Shown piece by piece: positions 1-5,578 of a stretch of DNA of 7,172 nucleotides. The DNA is from Nitriliruptoraceae bacterium (GTDB lineage: Bacteria; Actinomycetota; Nitriliruptoria; Nitriliruptorales; Nitriliruptoraceae). The stretch covers positions 1-7,172 of the forward strand of contig SLDB01000144.1 in assembly GCA_007125475.1 (NCBI GenBank), written 5' to 3'. The notes beneath the pieces were generated by a model. The model was not told the DNA's origin. It saw only the letters and a list, made by a program, of their open reading frames with translations, and did not search any database. Numbering within the stretch: the first letter of the stretch is position 1; the number at the start of each line of letters is the position of its first letter. A program made the translations under genes and the position numbers.

Positions 1-449
1 CTGGCGTACTCCTGGTAGGCCACCCCGAACCGGCGGGTCAGGCGTGCCTCTTCGCGACGCACCCGTCGGTGCACCGCGGTCGCGACCCCGGGGAGCAGGA
101 TCAGGGGCCAGTCGGAGTCGGCGAGGCCGGCGACCCCGACGTAGGCCACGGTCCAGGCCACGTACATCGGGTGGCGGCTGTGCGCGTACGCACCATCGGT
201 GACCAGCCGCTCGGGCTCCGCGAGGTCGTGTGCCCCGGCGGATCTCGTGGCCCAGGCCACCAGGGCGGCACCCGCGGCCAGCAGCACCACCCCGCCGGCA
301 CGAACCGCGACGTGACCGCCCAGCCGGCGCGGCCACTTCCGGTGGCACAGCCCGCTCACTGCCAGGCCGACGGTGTGCTGCTCGGGGACGGGGACGTTGC
401 GCCACCGCCACGCCTCCGGCTCGCCCACGGTGTCCGCTCCCGTGGTCAT
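1..449 (-). CDS. Isoprenylcysteine carboxyl methyltransferase / PEMT-like membrane methyltransferase, C-terminus cut by window edge
   Basis: I read 149 codons from ATG at 449 to the left edge with no stop. The family signature is a G-A-Y-x-x-S-R-H-P-M-Y-V block (residues 87-97), followed by a hydrophobic stretch (about 98-122) and the C-terminal E-E-A-R-L-T-R-R-F-G-x-x-Y-x-x-Y block (133-148). Proteins with this pattern (ICMT/PEMT superfamily) are integral membrane enzymes that use S-adenosylmethionine, with the HP and EE motifs near the cofactor site. The bacterial substrate is usually unknown and I cannot assign one. A first hydrophobic segment lies at about 48-67. The start is ATG 449; an in-frame GTG at 455 is the only other candidate, because a TGA lies just upstream. 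No clear Shine-Dalgarno is visible. The gene begins 34 bp after the stop of the membrane protein 484-1275, so the two are probably cotranscribed. The family call is firm and the function is not. Confidence 0.85.
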   Translation of the reverse strand, partial: MTTGADTVGEPEAWRWRNVPVPEQHTVGLAVSGLCHRKWPRRLGGHVAVRAGGVVLLAAGAALVAWATRSAGAHDLAEPERLVTDGAYAHSRHPMYVAWTVAYVGVAGLADSDWPLILLPGVATAVHRRVRREEARLTRRFGVAYQEYA

Positions 450-483
450 CGTCACCGTCGTGAGGCTTCAGGCTGGGGCGGAG

Positions 484-1275
484 TCAGCGACCCGGCGATG
501 CGTCGGCGCTGTCCGCTCCCCGCGAATCGTCGGTCGTCACCGGCTCCGAGGTCGAGCCCGGATGCAAGCCCCCGTCCGACTCGGGTGCCGGTGATCCTCC
601 TTCAGGTGCCGGTGGTGGAGTGGGCGCGTCTACGGAGCGGTCCGACGACGATCGTCGCGCGGCCGGTGACGGCGGCTCCGGCACGTCGTCGTCGACAGGC
701 GGCTCCGGCACGTCGTCATCGAGGTGGCCCGCACGGCCCTCGGCGAGGAGGCGTTCGGCCAGCACCCGCGCGCTGAGGAAGGTCTGGCGGCTCGCCTCGG
801 TGAGATCGGCACCCTTCGCCTTCTCCATCTCGGTTTCTGAACGGCGCAGCGCCGCCACCTGCTCGGGGTGATCGACGCTGACGAGGTCGAGCACGCTGCC
901 CTCGGTCGCGACGTACCCCCGTGCGGTGGCGATGCGCCCGACGAGGTGTTCCATGCCGAGGGCCGCGCCCTGCGGCCCGTCGACGAACGATCGCAGCAGT
1001 TCATCGAGGTGCTGCTCCAGGCTCTCGGCGTCGGACTCGTCGAGGTCGGCGAGGTCCATCCTGCTCCGACGGACGCTGCGGCGCTCGAGGTCCTCCTCCG
1101 CCTTCTTCTTGCTCGACGACGAGGCCGTGCGCTCGTACTCCGACTTGAACTGGCTCTTGAGCCGCTCGGTGCGCTGCGTCCTGCGTCGACGTGACCAGAC
1201 CAGCAGTCCGATCACGACGACGACCAACACGCCCAGCACGATCCACCAGACGGGATCGATCATCGTGAGGTCCAT
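484..1275 (-). CDS. Single-pass membrane protein of an uncharacterised actinobacterial family, with a disordered acidic tail
   Basis: 263 aa. Residues 9-27 form one hydrophobic helix, followed by an Arg-rich stop-transfer cluster (29-39), which predicts a cytoplasmic C-terminal body. The body (about 39-180) is charged and helical. It resembles a conserved actinobacterial family of unknown function that I recognise by four landmarks in order: L-K-S-Q-F-K-S-E-Y-E-R-T (39-50), a F-V-D-G-P-Q-G-A block (97-104), L-V-G-R-x-x-x-x-R-G-Y (111-121), and V-S-V-D-H-P-E-Q-V (132-140). A T-E-A-S-R-Q helix follows at 159-164. Residues 183-263 are rich in Pro, Ser and Asp, look disordered, and contain a duplicated 9-residue motif. 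The start is ATG 1275, because AGGGAG lies 6 nt upstream; the open frame runs further back only into the 19-bp repeat. ATG 1263 is a weaker alternative. The methyltransferase-like gene follows directly. No function is known to me. Confidence 0.85.
   Translation of the reverse strand: MDLTMIDPVWWIVLGVLVVVVIGLLVWSRRRRTQRTERLKSQFKSEYERTASSSSKKKAEEDLERRSVRRSRMDLADLDESDAESLEQHLDELLRSFVDGPQGAALGMEHLVGRIATARGYVATEGSVLDLVSVDHPEQVAALRRSETEMEKAKGADLTEASRQTFLSARVLAERLLAEGRAGHLDDDVPEPPVDDDVPEPPSPAARRSSSDRSVDAPTPPPAPEGGSPAPESDGGLHPGSTSEPVTTDDSRGADSADASPGR
671..724 (-). repeat. 27-bp direct duplication inside the membrane protein gene
   Basis: Two adjacent 27-bp units (671-697 and 698-724) encode V-D-D-D-V-P-E-P-P twice, in the protein's disordered tail. 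The units differ at a few bases near their ends. The unit length is a multiple of three, so the frame is kept. This looks like a recent in-frame tandem duplication. Confidence 0.85.
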
Positions 1276-1281
1276 GGCTGG

Positions 1282-1287
1282 CTCCCT
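1282..1287 (-). promoter_or_regulatory. Ribosome binding site fixing the start at 1275
   Basis: AGGGAG on the minus strand lies 6 nt before ATG 1275. It decides the start: the same reading frame is open upstream as far as 1563, but that part only translates the 19-bp repeat and the spacer. Confidence 0.75.
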
Positions 1288-1390
1288 GTTCGCTGACAAG
1301 CAGTATGAGGGAGCGCCGAGCGATTCGTATGGCCGTTCAGCCAACCGTGCGGATCGCCGTGGTCGCCGGCTCCACCTGCGACTTCCGACC

Positions 1391-1542
1391 GCTGACGGCA
1401 CGAGAAGCCGCTGACGGTGGGGGCAGTTGCTGACGGTGGGGACAGCCGCTGACGGTGGGGGCAGTTGCTGACGGTGGGGGCAGCCGCTGACGGTGGGGGC
1501 AGTTGCTGACGGTGGGGGCAGCCGCTGACGGTGCGCCCAGCC
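1391..1542. repeat. Eight-unit 19-bp tandem repeat in the intergenic region
   Basis: Units begin at 1391, 1410, 1429, 1448, 1467, 1486, 1505 and 1524, exactly 19 bp apart with no spacer. The core unit on the plus strand is GCTGACGGTGGGGGCAGYY. The last two bases alternate TT, CC, TT, CC, TT, CC through units 2-7, giving a 38-bp higher-order period. Units 1 and 8 are divergent edge copies, and unit 3 has one G-to-A change. The array fills about half of the 313-bp gap between the dehydrogenase stop (1589) and the membrane protein start (1275). The rest of the gap (1276-1390) holds the ribosome binding site and otherwise nothing I can name; I found no convincing sigma-70-type promoter. A 19-bp unit is not a multiple of three, and I treat the array as non-coding. 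Confidence 0.95.
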
Positions 1543-1557
1543 AGACGCATCAGGGTC

Positions 1558-1575
1558 CCTCACGCCGCGGTGAGG
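1558..1575 (-). terminator. Possible hairpin terminator after the dehydrogenase gene
   Basis: CCTCAC and GTGAGG form a perfect 6-bp stem around a 6-nt GC-rich loop, beginning 13 nt after the dehydrogenase stop codon. No U-tract follows on the minus strand, so this is either a U-less actinobacterial-type terminator or a chance stem. Confidence 0.35.
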
Positions 1576-1588
1576 CGGCAGCGCGTCG

Positions 1589-2611
1589 CTACGCGGGTCC
1601 GGGCGGTTCCGAGGCGTGGGGTCCGCGTGAAGGATTGCTCACGGCCTCGTTCACCGCGAACGTGGGACGCACACCGGTCAGCGCTTCCTCGATGCAGTCC
1701 AGCGCCGCCATCCCGACGTTCCGCAGCGAGTCCACCGTCTGCCCGCCGACGTGCGGGGTGATCACCAACCGGTCGTGCGCGGTCAGGCCGGGTGGCGACG
1801 ATCGCAGCGGCTCCTCCATGTCGAGCTGCTCGGCCGCAAGGACATCGAGCGCAGCCCCTGCGAGCCGCCCGTCGACGATGCGTTCGAGGAGTGCCTGCTC
1901 ATCGACGAGACCGCCGCGGGCGGTGTTGACCAGGAACGCCGAGGCCTTCATCGCATCGAGCTGATCGGCGCCGATCAGGCCGTCCGTCTCAGGCGTCAGG
2001 GGGAGGTGGAGGCTCACCACGTCGGATTCCCGGAGCAGCTCCTCGAGGGGCAGGGCACGGACCTCGTGCTCGGCCATGACGCTCGCAGGCACGAACGGGT
2101 CGTAGGCGGCGACCTGCATCCCGAATCCCCGTGCGATCGGCACGACCTTCTGCGCGATGTTGCCGAACCCCACGAGCCCCAGGGACTTGCCGCGCAGCTC
2201 GACACCGACCAGATCCGCCTTCGCGCTCCCCCAGCGCCCGGCCGCGACCGCCGCGGATGCCTCGCCGATCTTGCGGGCCAGACTCAGCAGCAGAGCGACG
2301 GCGTGTTCGGCGACGGCGGTGCTGTTCTGCCCGGGGGTGTTGGTCACCCAGATCCCGGCGTCCGCCGCCGCCTGCACGTCGACGTTGTTCACCCCGACCC
2401 CATGCCGTGCGATGATCCGCAACCGGGGGGCGCGGCCGATGCGCTCACGATCCATGACGTCCCCGCGCATCAGGATGGCGTCGACCGTGGGCAGCACCTC
2501 GTCGAGCGGGACGGCGTCGGGGCCGAAGCCGAGGTGGACCTGGTACCGCTTCGAGGCAGCAGCCACGACGTCGTCGTGCACCGGGCCGTTGATGTACACC
2601 TGCATCGTCAC
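1589..2611 (-). CDS. D-2-hydroxyacid dehydrogenase (phosphoglycerate dehydrogenase-like), NAD(P)-dependent
   Basis: 340 aa from GTG 2611, or 338 aa from ATG 2605; numbering here is from that ATG. The order is that of the D-isomer-specific 2-hydroxyacid dehydrogenases: a split catalytic domain (1-95 and about 287-338) flanks a Rossmann domain. Visible are R-H-G-V-G-V-N-N-V-D (67-76), the nucleotide-binding G-F-G-N-I-A (146-151) ending in Ala rather than Gly, and the expected catalytic set Arg230 in T-A-R-G-G, Glu259 in L-D-V-L-A-A-E, and His285 in T-P-H-V-G-G. The Glu-to-His spacing is slightly long because of an insert around 261-279. The reaction would be reversible reduction of a 2-oxoacid to a D-2-hydroxyacid in the cytoplasm. 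There is no C-terminal ACT domain and no serine-pathway neighbour, so I do not call it serA; a glyoxylate/hydroxypyruvate reductase-type enzyme is equally possible. AGAGGGG lies 5 nt before GTG 2611 but 11 nt before the ATG. Confidence 0.92.
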   Translation of the reverse strand: MTMQVYINGPVHDDVVAAASKRYQVHLGFGPDAVPLDEVLPTVDAILMRGDVMDRERIGRAPRLRIIARHGVGVNNVDVQAAADAGIWVTNTPGQNSTAVAEHAVALLLSLARKIGEASAAVAAGRWGSAKADLVGVELRGKSLGLVGFGNIAQKVVPIARGFGMQVAAYDPFVPASVMAEHEVRALPLEELLRESDVVSLHLPLTPETDGLIGADQLDAMKASAFLVNTARGGLVDEQALLERIVDGRLAGAALDVLAAEQLDMEEPLRSSPPGLTAHDRLVITPHVGGQTVDSLRNVGMAALDCIEEALTGVRPTFAVNEAVSNPSRGPHASEPPGPA

Positions 2612-2616
2612 GCGGT

Positions 2617-2623
2617 CCCCTCT
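2617..2623 (-). promoter_or_regulatory. Ribosome binding site of the dehydrogenase gene
   Basis: AGAGGGG on the minus strand is spaced 5 nt from GTG 2611 and 11 nt from the in-frame ATG 2605. The spacing favours the GTG, which adds only two residues. Confidence 0.6.
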
Positions 2624-2673
2624 GCGGGTCGGGCGGGTACGCACGATAACCGCGGGTTCGGTGCTGGATGGTC

Positions 2674-3012
2674 TCAATGGGTCGTCGCAACACCGGCTTG
2701 GTGTGCGGAGGTCAGGAGCGGGTCGAGGGCTTCGGCGGGTGTCTCCCATCCGAGGGTCTTGCGAGGGCGGGTGTTCAGCGCCAGCGCGACAGCGTCGAGG
2801 TCGTCGCGAGTGTGGCGGGCGAGATCGGTGCCGCGGGGGAAGTACTGGCGCAGCAACCCGTTGGTGTTCTCGTTGGCCCCGCGCTGCCAGGGCGAGTGCG
2901 GATCGCAGAACCAGATGTCGATGTTGGTTGCGAGCTTCAGTTCCACATGCTGCGCGAGCTCGGATCCTTGGTCCCAGGTCAGCGACCGACGTAGCAGCGG
3001 AGGTGTCCGGCG
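2674..3012 (-). pseudogene. IS30-family transposase, C-terminal remnant
   Basis: About 110 residues of the C-terminal catalytic half remain. Landmarks in order are [11 protein letters not shown] with the second DDE aspartate, [17 protein letters not shown] with the catalytic glutamate, [12 protein letters not shown], and [13 protein letters not shown]. The frame continues upstream, but similarity stops near 3005-3012. No helix-turn-helix or first catalytic aspartate is found in any minus frame as far as 3370, so the N-terminal two thirds is missing. The natural stop at 2674 is intact. The truncation point lies about 80 bp before the SOS promoter of the endonuclease gene, and the 3' end lies about 60 bp before the dehydrogenase start. 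It cannot make an active transposase. The left boundary is approximate, and I could not identify terminal inverted repeats. Confidence 0.88.
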
Positions 3013-3088
3013 GCAGGCTCTACGCCGCGGGCTTCGACGACATCGGGTGGCCCGCACACCTCGGATTCCCACAGGCCCCTTCGATGAC

Positions 3089-3118
3089 TTGTGGGTCGAA
3101 CATGTGTTCGAGTACGAT
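3089..3118 (+). promoter_or_regulatory. Predicted promoter of the DUF222/HNH endonuclease gene
   Basis: A weak -35 (TTGTGG, 3089-3094) and a good -10 (TACGAT, 3113-3118, fitting TANNNT) are separated by 18 nt. The SOS box occupies 16 of those 18 spacer bases, so bound LexA would directly block RNA polymerase. Transcription would start near 3125, leaving a short leader before ATG 3148. Confidence 0.6.
3096..3111. promoter_or_regulatory. LexA (SOS) box, actinobacterial type
   Basis: TCGAACATGTGTTCGA has perfect TCGAAC/GTTCGA inverted arms around a 4-nt centre, matching the known mycobacterial/actinobacterial LexA operator TCGAAC-N4-GTTCGA in all twelve specified positions. It sits 36 bp before the endonuclease start and within the predicted promoter spacer. 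LexA control of some 13E12-family genes is known in mycobacteria, which agrees with the gene that follows. Confidence 0.88.
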
Positions 3119-3137
3119 GGCATCGTCGAAGGAAAGC

Positions 3138-3143
3138 GGAGGG
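3138..3143 (+). promoter_or_regulatory. Ribosome binding site of the endonuclease gene
   Basis: GGAGGG; its GGAGG core ends 5 nt before ATG 3148. It is the strongest Shine-Dalgarno in the window. It decides for ATG 3148 over the in-frame GTG at 3091, which lies upstream of the SOS box and of the predicted transcription start. Confidence 0.8.
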
Positions 3144-3147
3144 ACGC

Positions 3148-4758
3148 ATGGTTCGTGGCAGGCCGGACAGCCCTGGTGGGTGGTGCCGCTCGTTTGCCCG
3201 CTCCGGGCGGTCTGCCACGTCGGGCTTGGCGGCCGCGTCGGGCTTGGCGGCCCCGGAGTTTGGCTACCTGCCCTGCCTGGCAGGTGAGCGTCCGGTTCGT
3301 CGTTACACCCCGGAGGCCCGTGGTGCTCGGCCTGGTGCTGGCGCGATCGCAGTCGAGCGTCGGGGCGCATGGGACGCCGTCGCTGAGTCGTCGCTCGATC
3401 CCGCTGCCGCTGACGGGCGATCGGTGGCGCCGCGTGCCGGGGATGGCGGAGGTTCTTGGTCGGCGGCGGTGATCCACGCCGAGATCGACGCCCTGGGCCA
3501 GGTGGATCTCGACGCTCTTGAGCGCACCGACCTGCAACAGCTGCTGGTGGAGATGCGTGGGCCGCTGCGCCGCCTCGAAGCCGCGCGTGCCAAGGTCACC
3601 GGTGCGCTGCACCGTCGTGAGGCGGCCGGCCGCAACGGGCCGCACGCCGGCGACCGGGAGTGTCGGGAGTTCCTCACCGGCCAGCTCGGGCTCCCGCCCG
3701 CCGAGGCCACCGAGGTCACCGCCACCTCCAAGCGGCTGGCCGACGCCCCGACGACCCGCGAGGCCTACGACGAGGGCCGCCTGACCTCCAAGCACACGGC
3801 CGTGATCACCTCCTGCCTGCCACACATCCCCTACCAGCACCGCACCGAGGTCGAAGCCCAGCTGGTCGGGCTCGCCGCGAGCCTCGACCCGGTGGCGTTG
3901 GGTAGGAAGGCCCGTGAGTTCATCGCCGCCCACGACGCCCAACGGCTACGCACCGTCGAGAAGCGCCGCCAGACCCGCCGTCGGTTCAGCTACCACCCCA
4001 CCGCCGACGGTGGGCTGCGCTTCTCCGGTGAGCTGTTCGGCGTCGACGCCGAGGCCGCCCGTACCGCGTTCGACGCCTTCACGCCACCACCGAGCGCCGA
4101 CGACCAGCGCAGCCACGACCACCGCCGCGCCGACGGGCTGGTCACCCTCGCCCACGCCGCGCTACGCGCCGGACAGGCCCCCACCCAGCACAACGTCCGT
4201 CCCCACGTGCTGGTCACGATCCCTTACGACCAGCTTGCCAAGCACCGCGCCGGTGAGCCGGCCACCGCCCGGCTCGCCGGTGGCGAGCACGTCACGTTCG
4301 AAGACGCCTGGTACGTCCTCGCAGACTGTGACGTCACCCGGATCGTCCTGGACGCCGCCGGCACCCCCATCGAGGCCTCCGAAGCGGTGCGCACCGTGCC
4401 CACCGGGCTGTGGCGGGCGTTGCAGGCACGCGACAAGGGCTGCACCTGGGAGGGCTGCACCGCCCCGACCAGCTGGTGTGACGTCGCCCACCTCGAAGAC
4501 CCGTTCGCCACCGGAGGGCGGTTACGCCCCGACACCGCGGCGCTGCTGTGCCGCCGCCACCACCGACGCTTCGACGCCGGCGGGTGGCGGGCAGAAGTCT
4601 GCGGCGACACCGTCACCTACCACCCCGACCCCGACCGGCCACCGGTCACCACCATCATCGAACGACACCGCCGACAACCGACACACCCACCACCGCAATC
4701 AACCAACAGCACCAGCGGCAACCAACGCGCCCCGACACCCGCACCAGGTGCCGTCTAG
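3148..4758 (+). CDS. DUF222 domain-containing HNH endonuclease (13E12 repeat family), SOS-regulated
   Basis: 536 aa. Residues 1-108 are an Arg/Gly/Ala-rich low-complexity extension with lower third-position GC than the rest. DUF222 spans about 112-400, with the helical L-R-R-L-E-A-A-R segment and the [12 protein letters not shown] block (206-217). The C-terminal HNH module is 418-482: paired cysteines C432 and C437, W-C-D-V-A-H with the likely general-base His448, G-G-R-L-R-P-D-T (456-463), and L-L-C-R-R-H-H (466-472). The usual Asn of the motif is Thr463 here. A Pro/Thr/Ser-rich tail (about 496-536) ends the protein. Members resemble Zn-containing DNA endonucleases, but their biological role is mostly unknown; mobile-DNA or repair-related roles have been considered. 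The gene stands alone, convergent with the SRPBCC gene. The SOS box in its promoter predicts induction by DNA damage. The start is set by the GGAGGG site. Confidence 0.9.
   Translation: MVRGRPDSPGGWCRSFARSGRSATSGLAAASGLAAPEFGYLPCLAGERPVRRYTPEARGARPGAGAIAVERRGAWDAVAESSLDPAAADGRSVAPRAGDGGGSWSAAVIHAEIDALGQVDLDALERTDLQQLLVEMRGPLRRLEAARAKVTGALHRREAAGRNGPHAGDRECREFLTGQLGLPPAEATEVTATSKRLADAPTTREAYDEGRLTSKHTAVITSCLPHIPYQHRTEVEAQLVGLAASLDPVALGRKAREFIAAHDAQRLRTVEKRRQTRRRFSYHPTADGGLRFSGELFGVDAEAARTAFDAFTPPPSADDQRSHDHRRADGLVTLAHAALRAGQAPTQHNVRPHVLVTIPYDQLAKHRAGEPATARLAGGEHVTFEDAWYVLADCDVTRIVLDAAGTPIEASEAVRTVPTGLWRALQARDKGCTWEGCTAPTSWCDVAHLEDPFATGGRLRPDTAALLCRRHHRRFDAGGWRAEVCGDTVTYHPDPDRPPVTTIIERHRRQPTHPPPQSTNSTSGNQRAPTPAPGAV
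3218..3253 (+). repeat. 18-bp direct duplication in the endonuclease N-terminal extension
   Basis: CGTCGGGCTTGGCGGCC plus one base occurs twice in tandem (3218-3235 and 3236-3253), giving S-G-L-A-A-A then S-G-L-A-A-P. The frame is preserved. It lies in the low-complexity region before DUF222. Confidence 0.85.
3266..3285. repeat. 7-bp perfect inverted repeat within the endonuclease 5' region
   Basis: ACCTGCC and GGCAGGT flank a 6-nt loop, inside the coding sequence for the low-complexity extension. In mRNA it would form a stable hairpin about 120 nt into the gene. Its role is unknown and it may be chance in GC-rich DNA. Confidence 0.4.
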
Positions 4759-4934
4759 GATCCACGCCGGGACGAGCGGAGGTGTGGGGCATCCGCCGGG
4801 AGATCAGCGGCTCGCCGGGCCGCCTGCCACCGGTGTCGTGGTGGGGTGTCGAGCACCGCGGCCGCGGGCGTGCTGGCTGCGGTGGGGACCCCGCCCGCGG
4901 GCGTGCTGGCTGCGGCGAGGTGGTTCGCCACCGG
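4759..4934. other. Convergent intergenic region, no gene seen
   Basis: This 176-bp gap separates the 3' ends of the endonuclease and SRPBCC genes. Weak stems occur, such as GCGGC/GCCGC around a 7-nt loop at 4807-4823, but none has a U-tract, so no terminator is claimed. The right part is occupied by a direct repeat. Confidence 0.6.
4862..4915. repeat. Two copies of a 21-bp sequence with 33-bp period
   Basis: Identical 21-bp copies at 4862-4882 and 4895-4915 share the core GCGGGCGTGCTGGCTGCGG and are separated by 12 bp. They lie between two convergent stop codons, so they are non-coding as I read the region. Confidence 0.85.
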
Positions 4935-5429
4935 TCACGGCCGGTCCGGGCCACCGGTACCACGCACGACCGCGTCTGCGAGGTCACGGGTGGCGTCGCG
5001 TCCGATCCGCGAGAACAGCGGGCGGAGCAAGGGCTCGCCGACCGCGAGCGGTCCACGGAGGTGGAGCTCGGCGAGGTAGCGCACCCGGGTGCCGCCACCA
5101 TCCGCGGTGAACTCCAGGCGGTCGCGGTAGCGAACCAGCCGGCTCTCGCCGGCGAGGGTGAACGCCGACGGCGGCGTGAACTCGACGACGTCGTACGGCA
5201 GGCGCATCCCCACCAGCGAGGCCGGGATCCGCAGCCGACGCAGTACCGGTCGTGGCAGCACGCCGCCGGTGAGGACGAACCTCGTGCCGATTCCCGGGCT
5301 CCCCGGCGTGAGCTGCTCGGCCGCGTACGTGCGTGGATCCCAGTGCACCGCGTTCCGGAAGTCGCTGACGAACGCGAACACCTCGTCCACCGGCCGGGGG
5401 ACGTGCAGGGTCGTCGCGAAACGCGCCAT
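4935..5429 (-). CDS. SRPBCC-fold protein (polyketide cyclase/dehydrase/lipid-transport type)
   Basis: 164 aa, a usual length for a single-domain SRPBCC protein. The N-terminus M-A-R-F-A-T-T-L-H-V leads into the family's first strand and helix, R-P-V-D-E-V-F-A-F-V-S-D-F-R-N-A-V-H-W-D-P (12-32). Later strands such as S-R-L-V-R-Y-R-D-R-L-E-F (96-107) and T-R-V-R-Y-L-A-E-L (114-122) fit the helix-grip beta sheet. A long amphipathic C-terminal helix covers about 136-158. Such proteins bind hydrophobic ligands in a cavity between sheet and helix; no ligand can be inferred here, and no catalytic residues are evident. There is no Shine-Dalgarno. Instead a TAGATT -10-like hexamer ends 6 nt before the ATG, which suggests a leaderless transcript. 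The first 12 codons are themselves related to the 36-bp repeat upstream. The gene is divergent from the DUF5995 gene. Confidence 0.88.
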   Translation of the reverse strand: MARFATTLHVPRPVDEVFAFVSDFRNAVHWDPRTYAAEQLTPGSPGIGTRFVLTGGVLPRPVLRRLRIPASLVGMRLPYDVVEFTPPSAFTLAGESRLVRYRDRLEFTADGGGTRVRYLAELHLRGPLAVGEPLLRPLFSRIGRDATRDLADAVVRGTGGPDRP

Positions 5430-5565
5430 CGTGGGAATCTACGGCGTTGTCGCAGACCGCGCCATCGTGGGCACCTACGGGCTTGTCGCGGAGCTGGCCA
5501 TCGTGCGGACCTGCGGCGTTGCTACGGAGCGCGCCATCGTGGGGACGTCCGGTGTCGCCGCGGCC
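5422..5565. repeat. Four-unit 36-bp tandem repeat in a divergent promoter region
   Basis: Units are 5422-5457, 5458-5493, 5494-5529 and 5530-5565, with no spacers. On the minus strand each has GCGACAACGCCGTAG-like sequence, then a C-rich stretch, then CACGATGGC with an ATG at the same place. The unit nearest the SRPBCC gene supplies its start codon and -10. The more distant units drift: the -10-like hexamer becomes TAGGTG, then CAGGTC, then GACGTC. The gene's first 36 bases match the adjacent unit at 24 of 36 positions, so they form a degenerate fifth copy. The array almost fills the space between the two divergent genes. Confidence 0.93.
5436..5441 (-). promoter_or_regulatory. Predicted -10 element of a leaderless SRPBCC transcript
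   Basis: TAGATT (TANNNT) on the minus strand is followed by CCCACG and then the ATG at 5429. That puts the expected transcription start on or next to the A of the start codon. This spacing is the known signature of actinobacterial leaderless genes and agrees with the lack of a ribosome binding site. No convincing -35 is visible. Confidence 0.55.
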
Positions 5566-5578
5566 GATGGCGTGGAGC

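Noticed and set aside
1276..1345. Promoter for the membrane protein gene (CATACT or TTGGCT hexamers)
   Set aside because: No pair of hexamers with acceptable spacing could be made on the minus strand.
1391..1542. 19-bp repeats as coding sequence forming a long N-terminus of the membrane protein
   Set aside because: The open frame back to 1563 gives only a Pro/His/Ser repeat with no family likeness, while a good ribosome binding site and the membrane segment define the start at 1275.
1391..1542. G-quadruplex cluster from the repeated GGTGGGGG
   Set aside because: Long G-runs occur only once per 19 bp, giving loops of about 14 nt, too long for a confident quadruplex call.
1589..2611. Calling the dehydrogenase serA
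   Set aside because: It lacks a C-terminal regulatory domain and has no serine-pathway neighbours. The family has many substrates, so only the general activity is supported.
2643..2676. IS-derived hybrid promoter for the dehydrogenase (TTGAGA near 2675 with TATCGT at 2643-2648)
   Set aside because: The hexamers are good individually, but the spacer is 23 nt, well outside the usual 16-19.
1751..3472. 573-codon plus-strand open frame across the dehydrogenase
   Set aside because: It is antisense to a clear dehydrogenase and a transposase remnant, and its translation shows no family pattern. Long antisense frames are expected at this GC content.
3914..5110. 398-codon plus-strand open frame overlapping the endonuclease
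   Set aside because: It is a Pro/Thr/Ser-rich shadow frame of the DUF222/HNH gene and runs on through the convergent gap.
5422..5565. 36-bp repeats as a CRISPR array
   Set aside because: The units follow each other with no spacers and are degenerate, and no cas-like gene is present.
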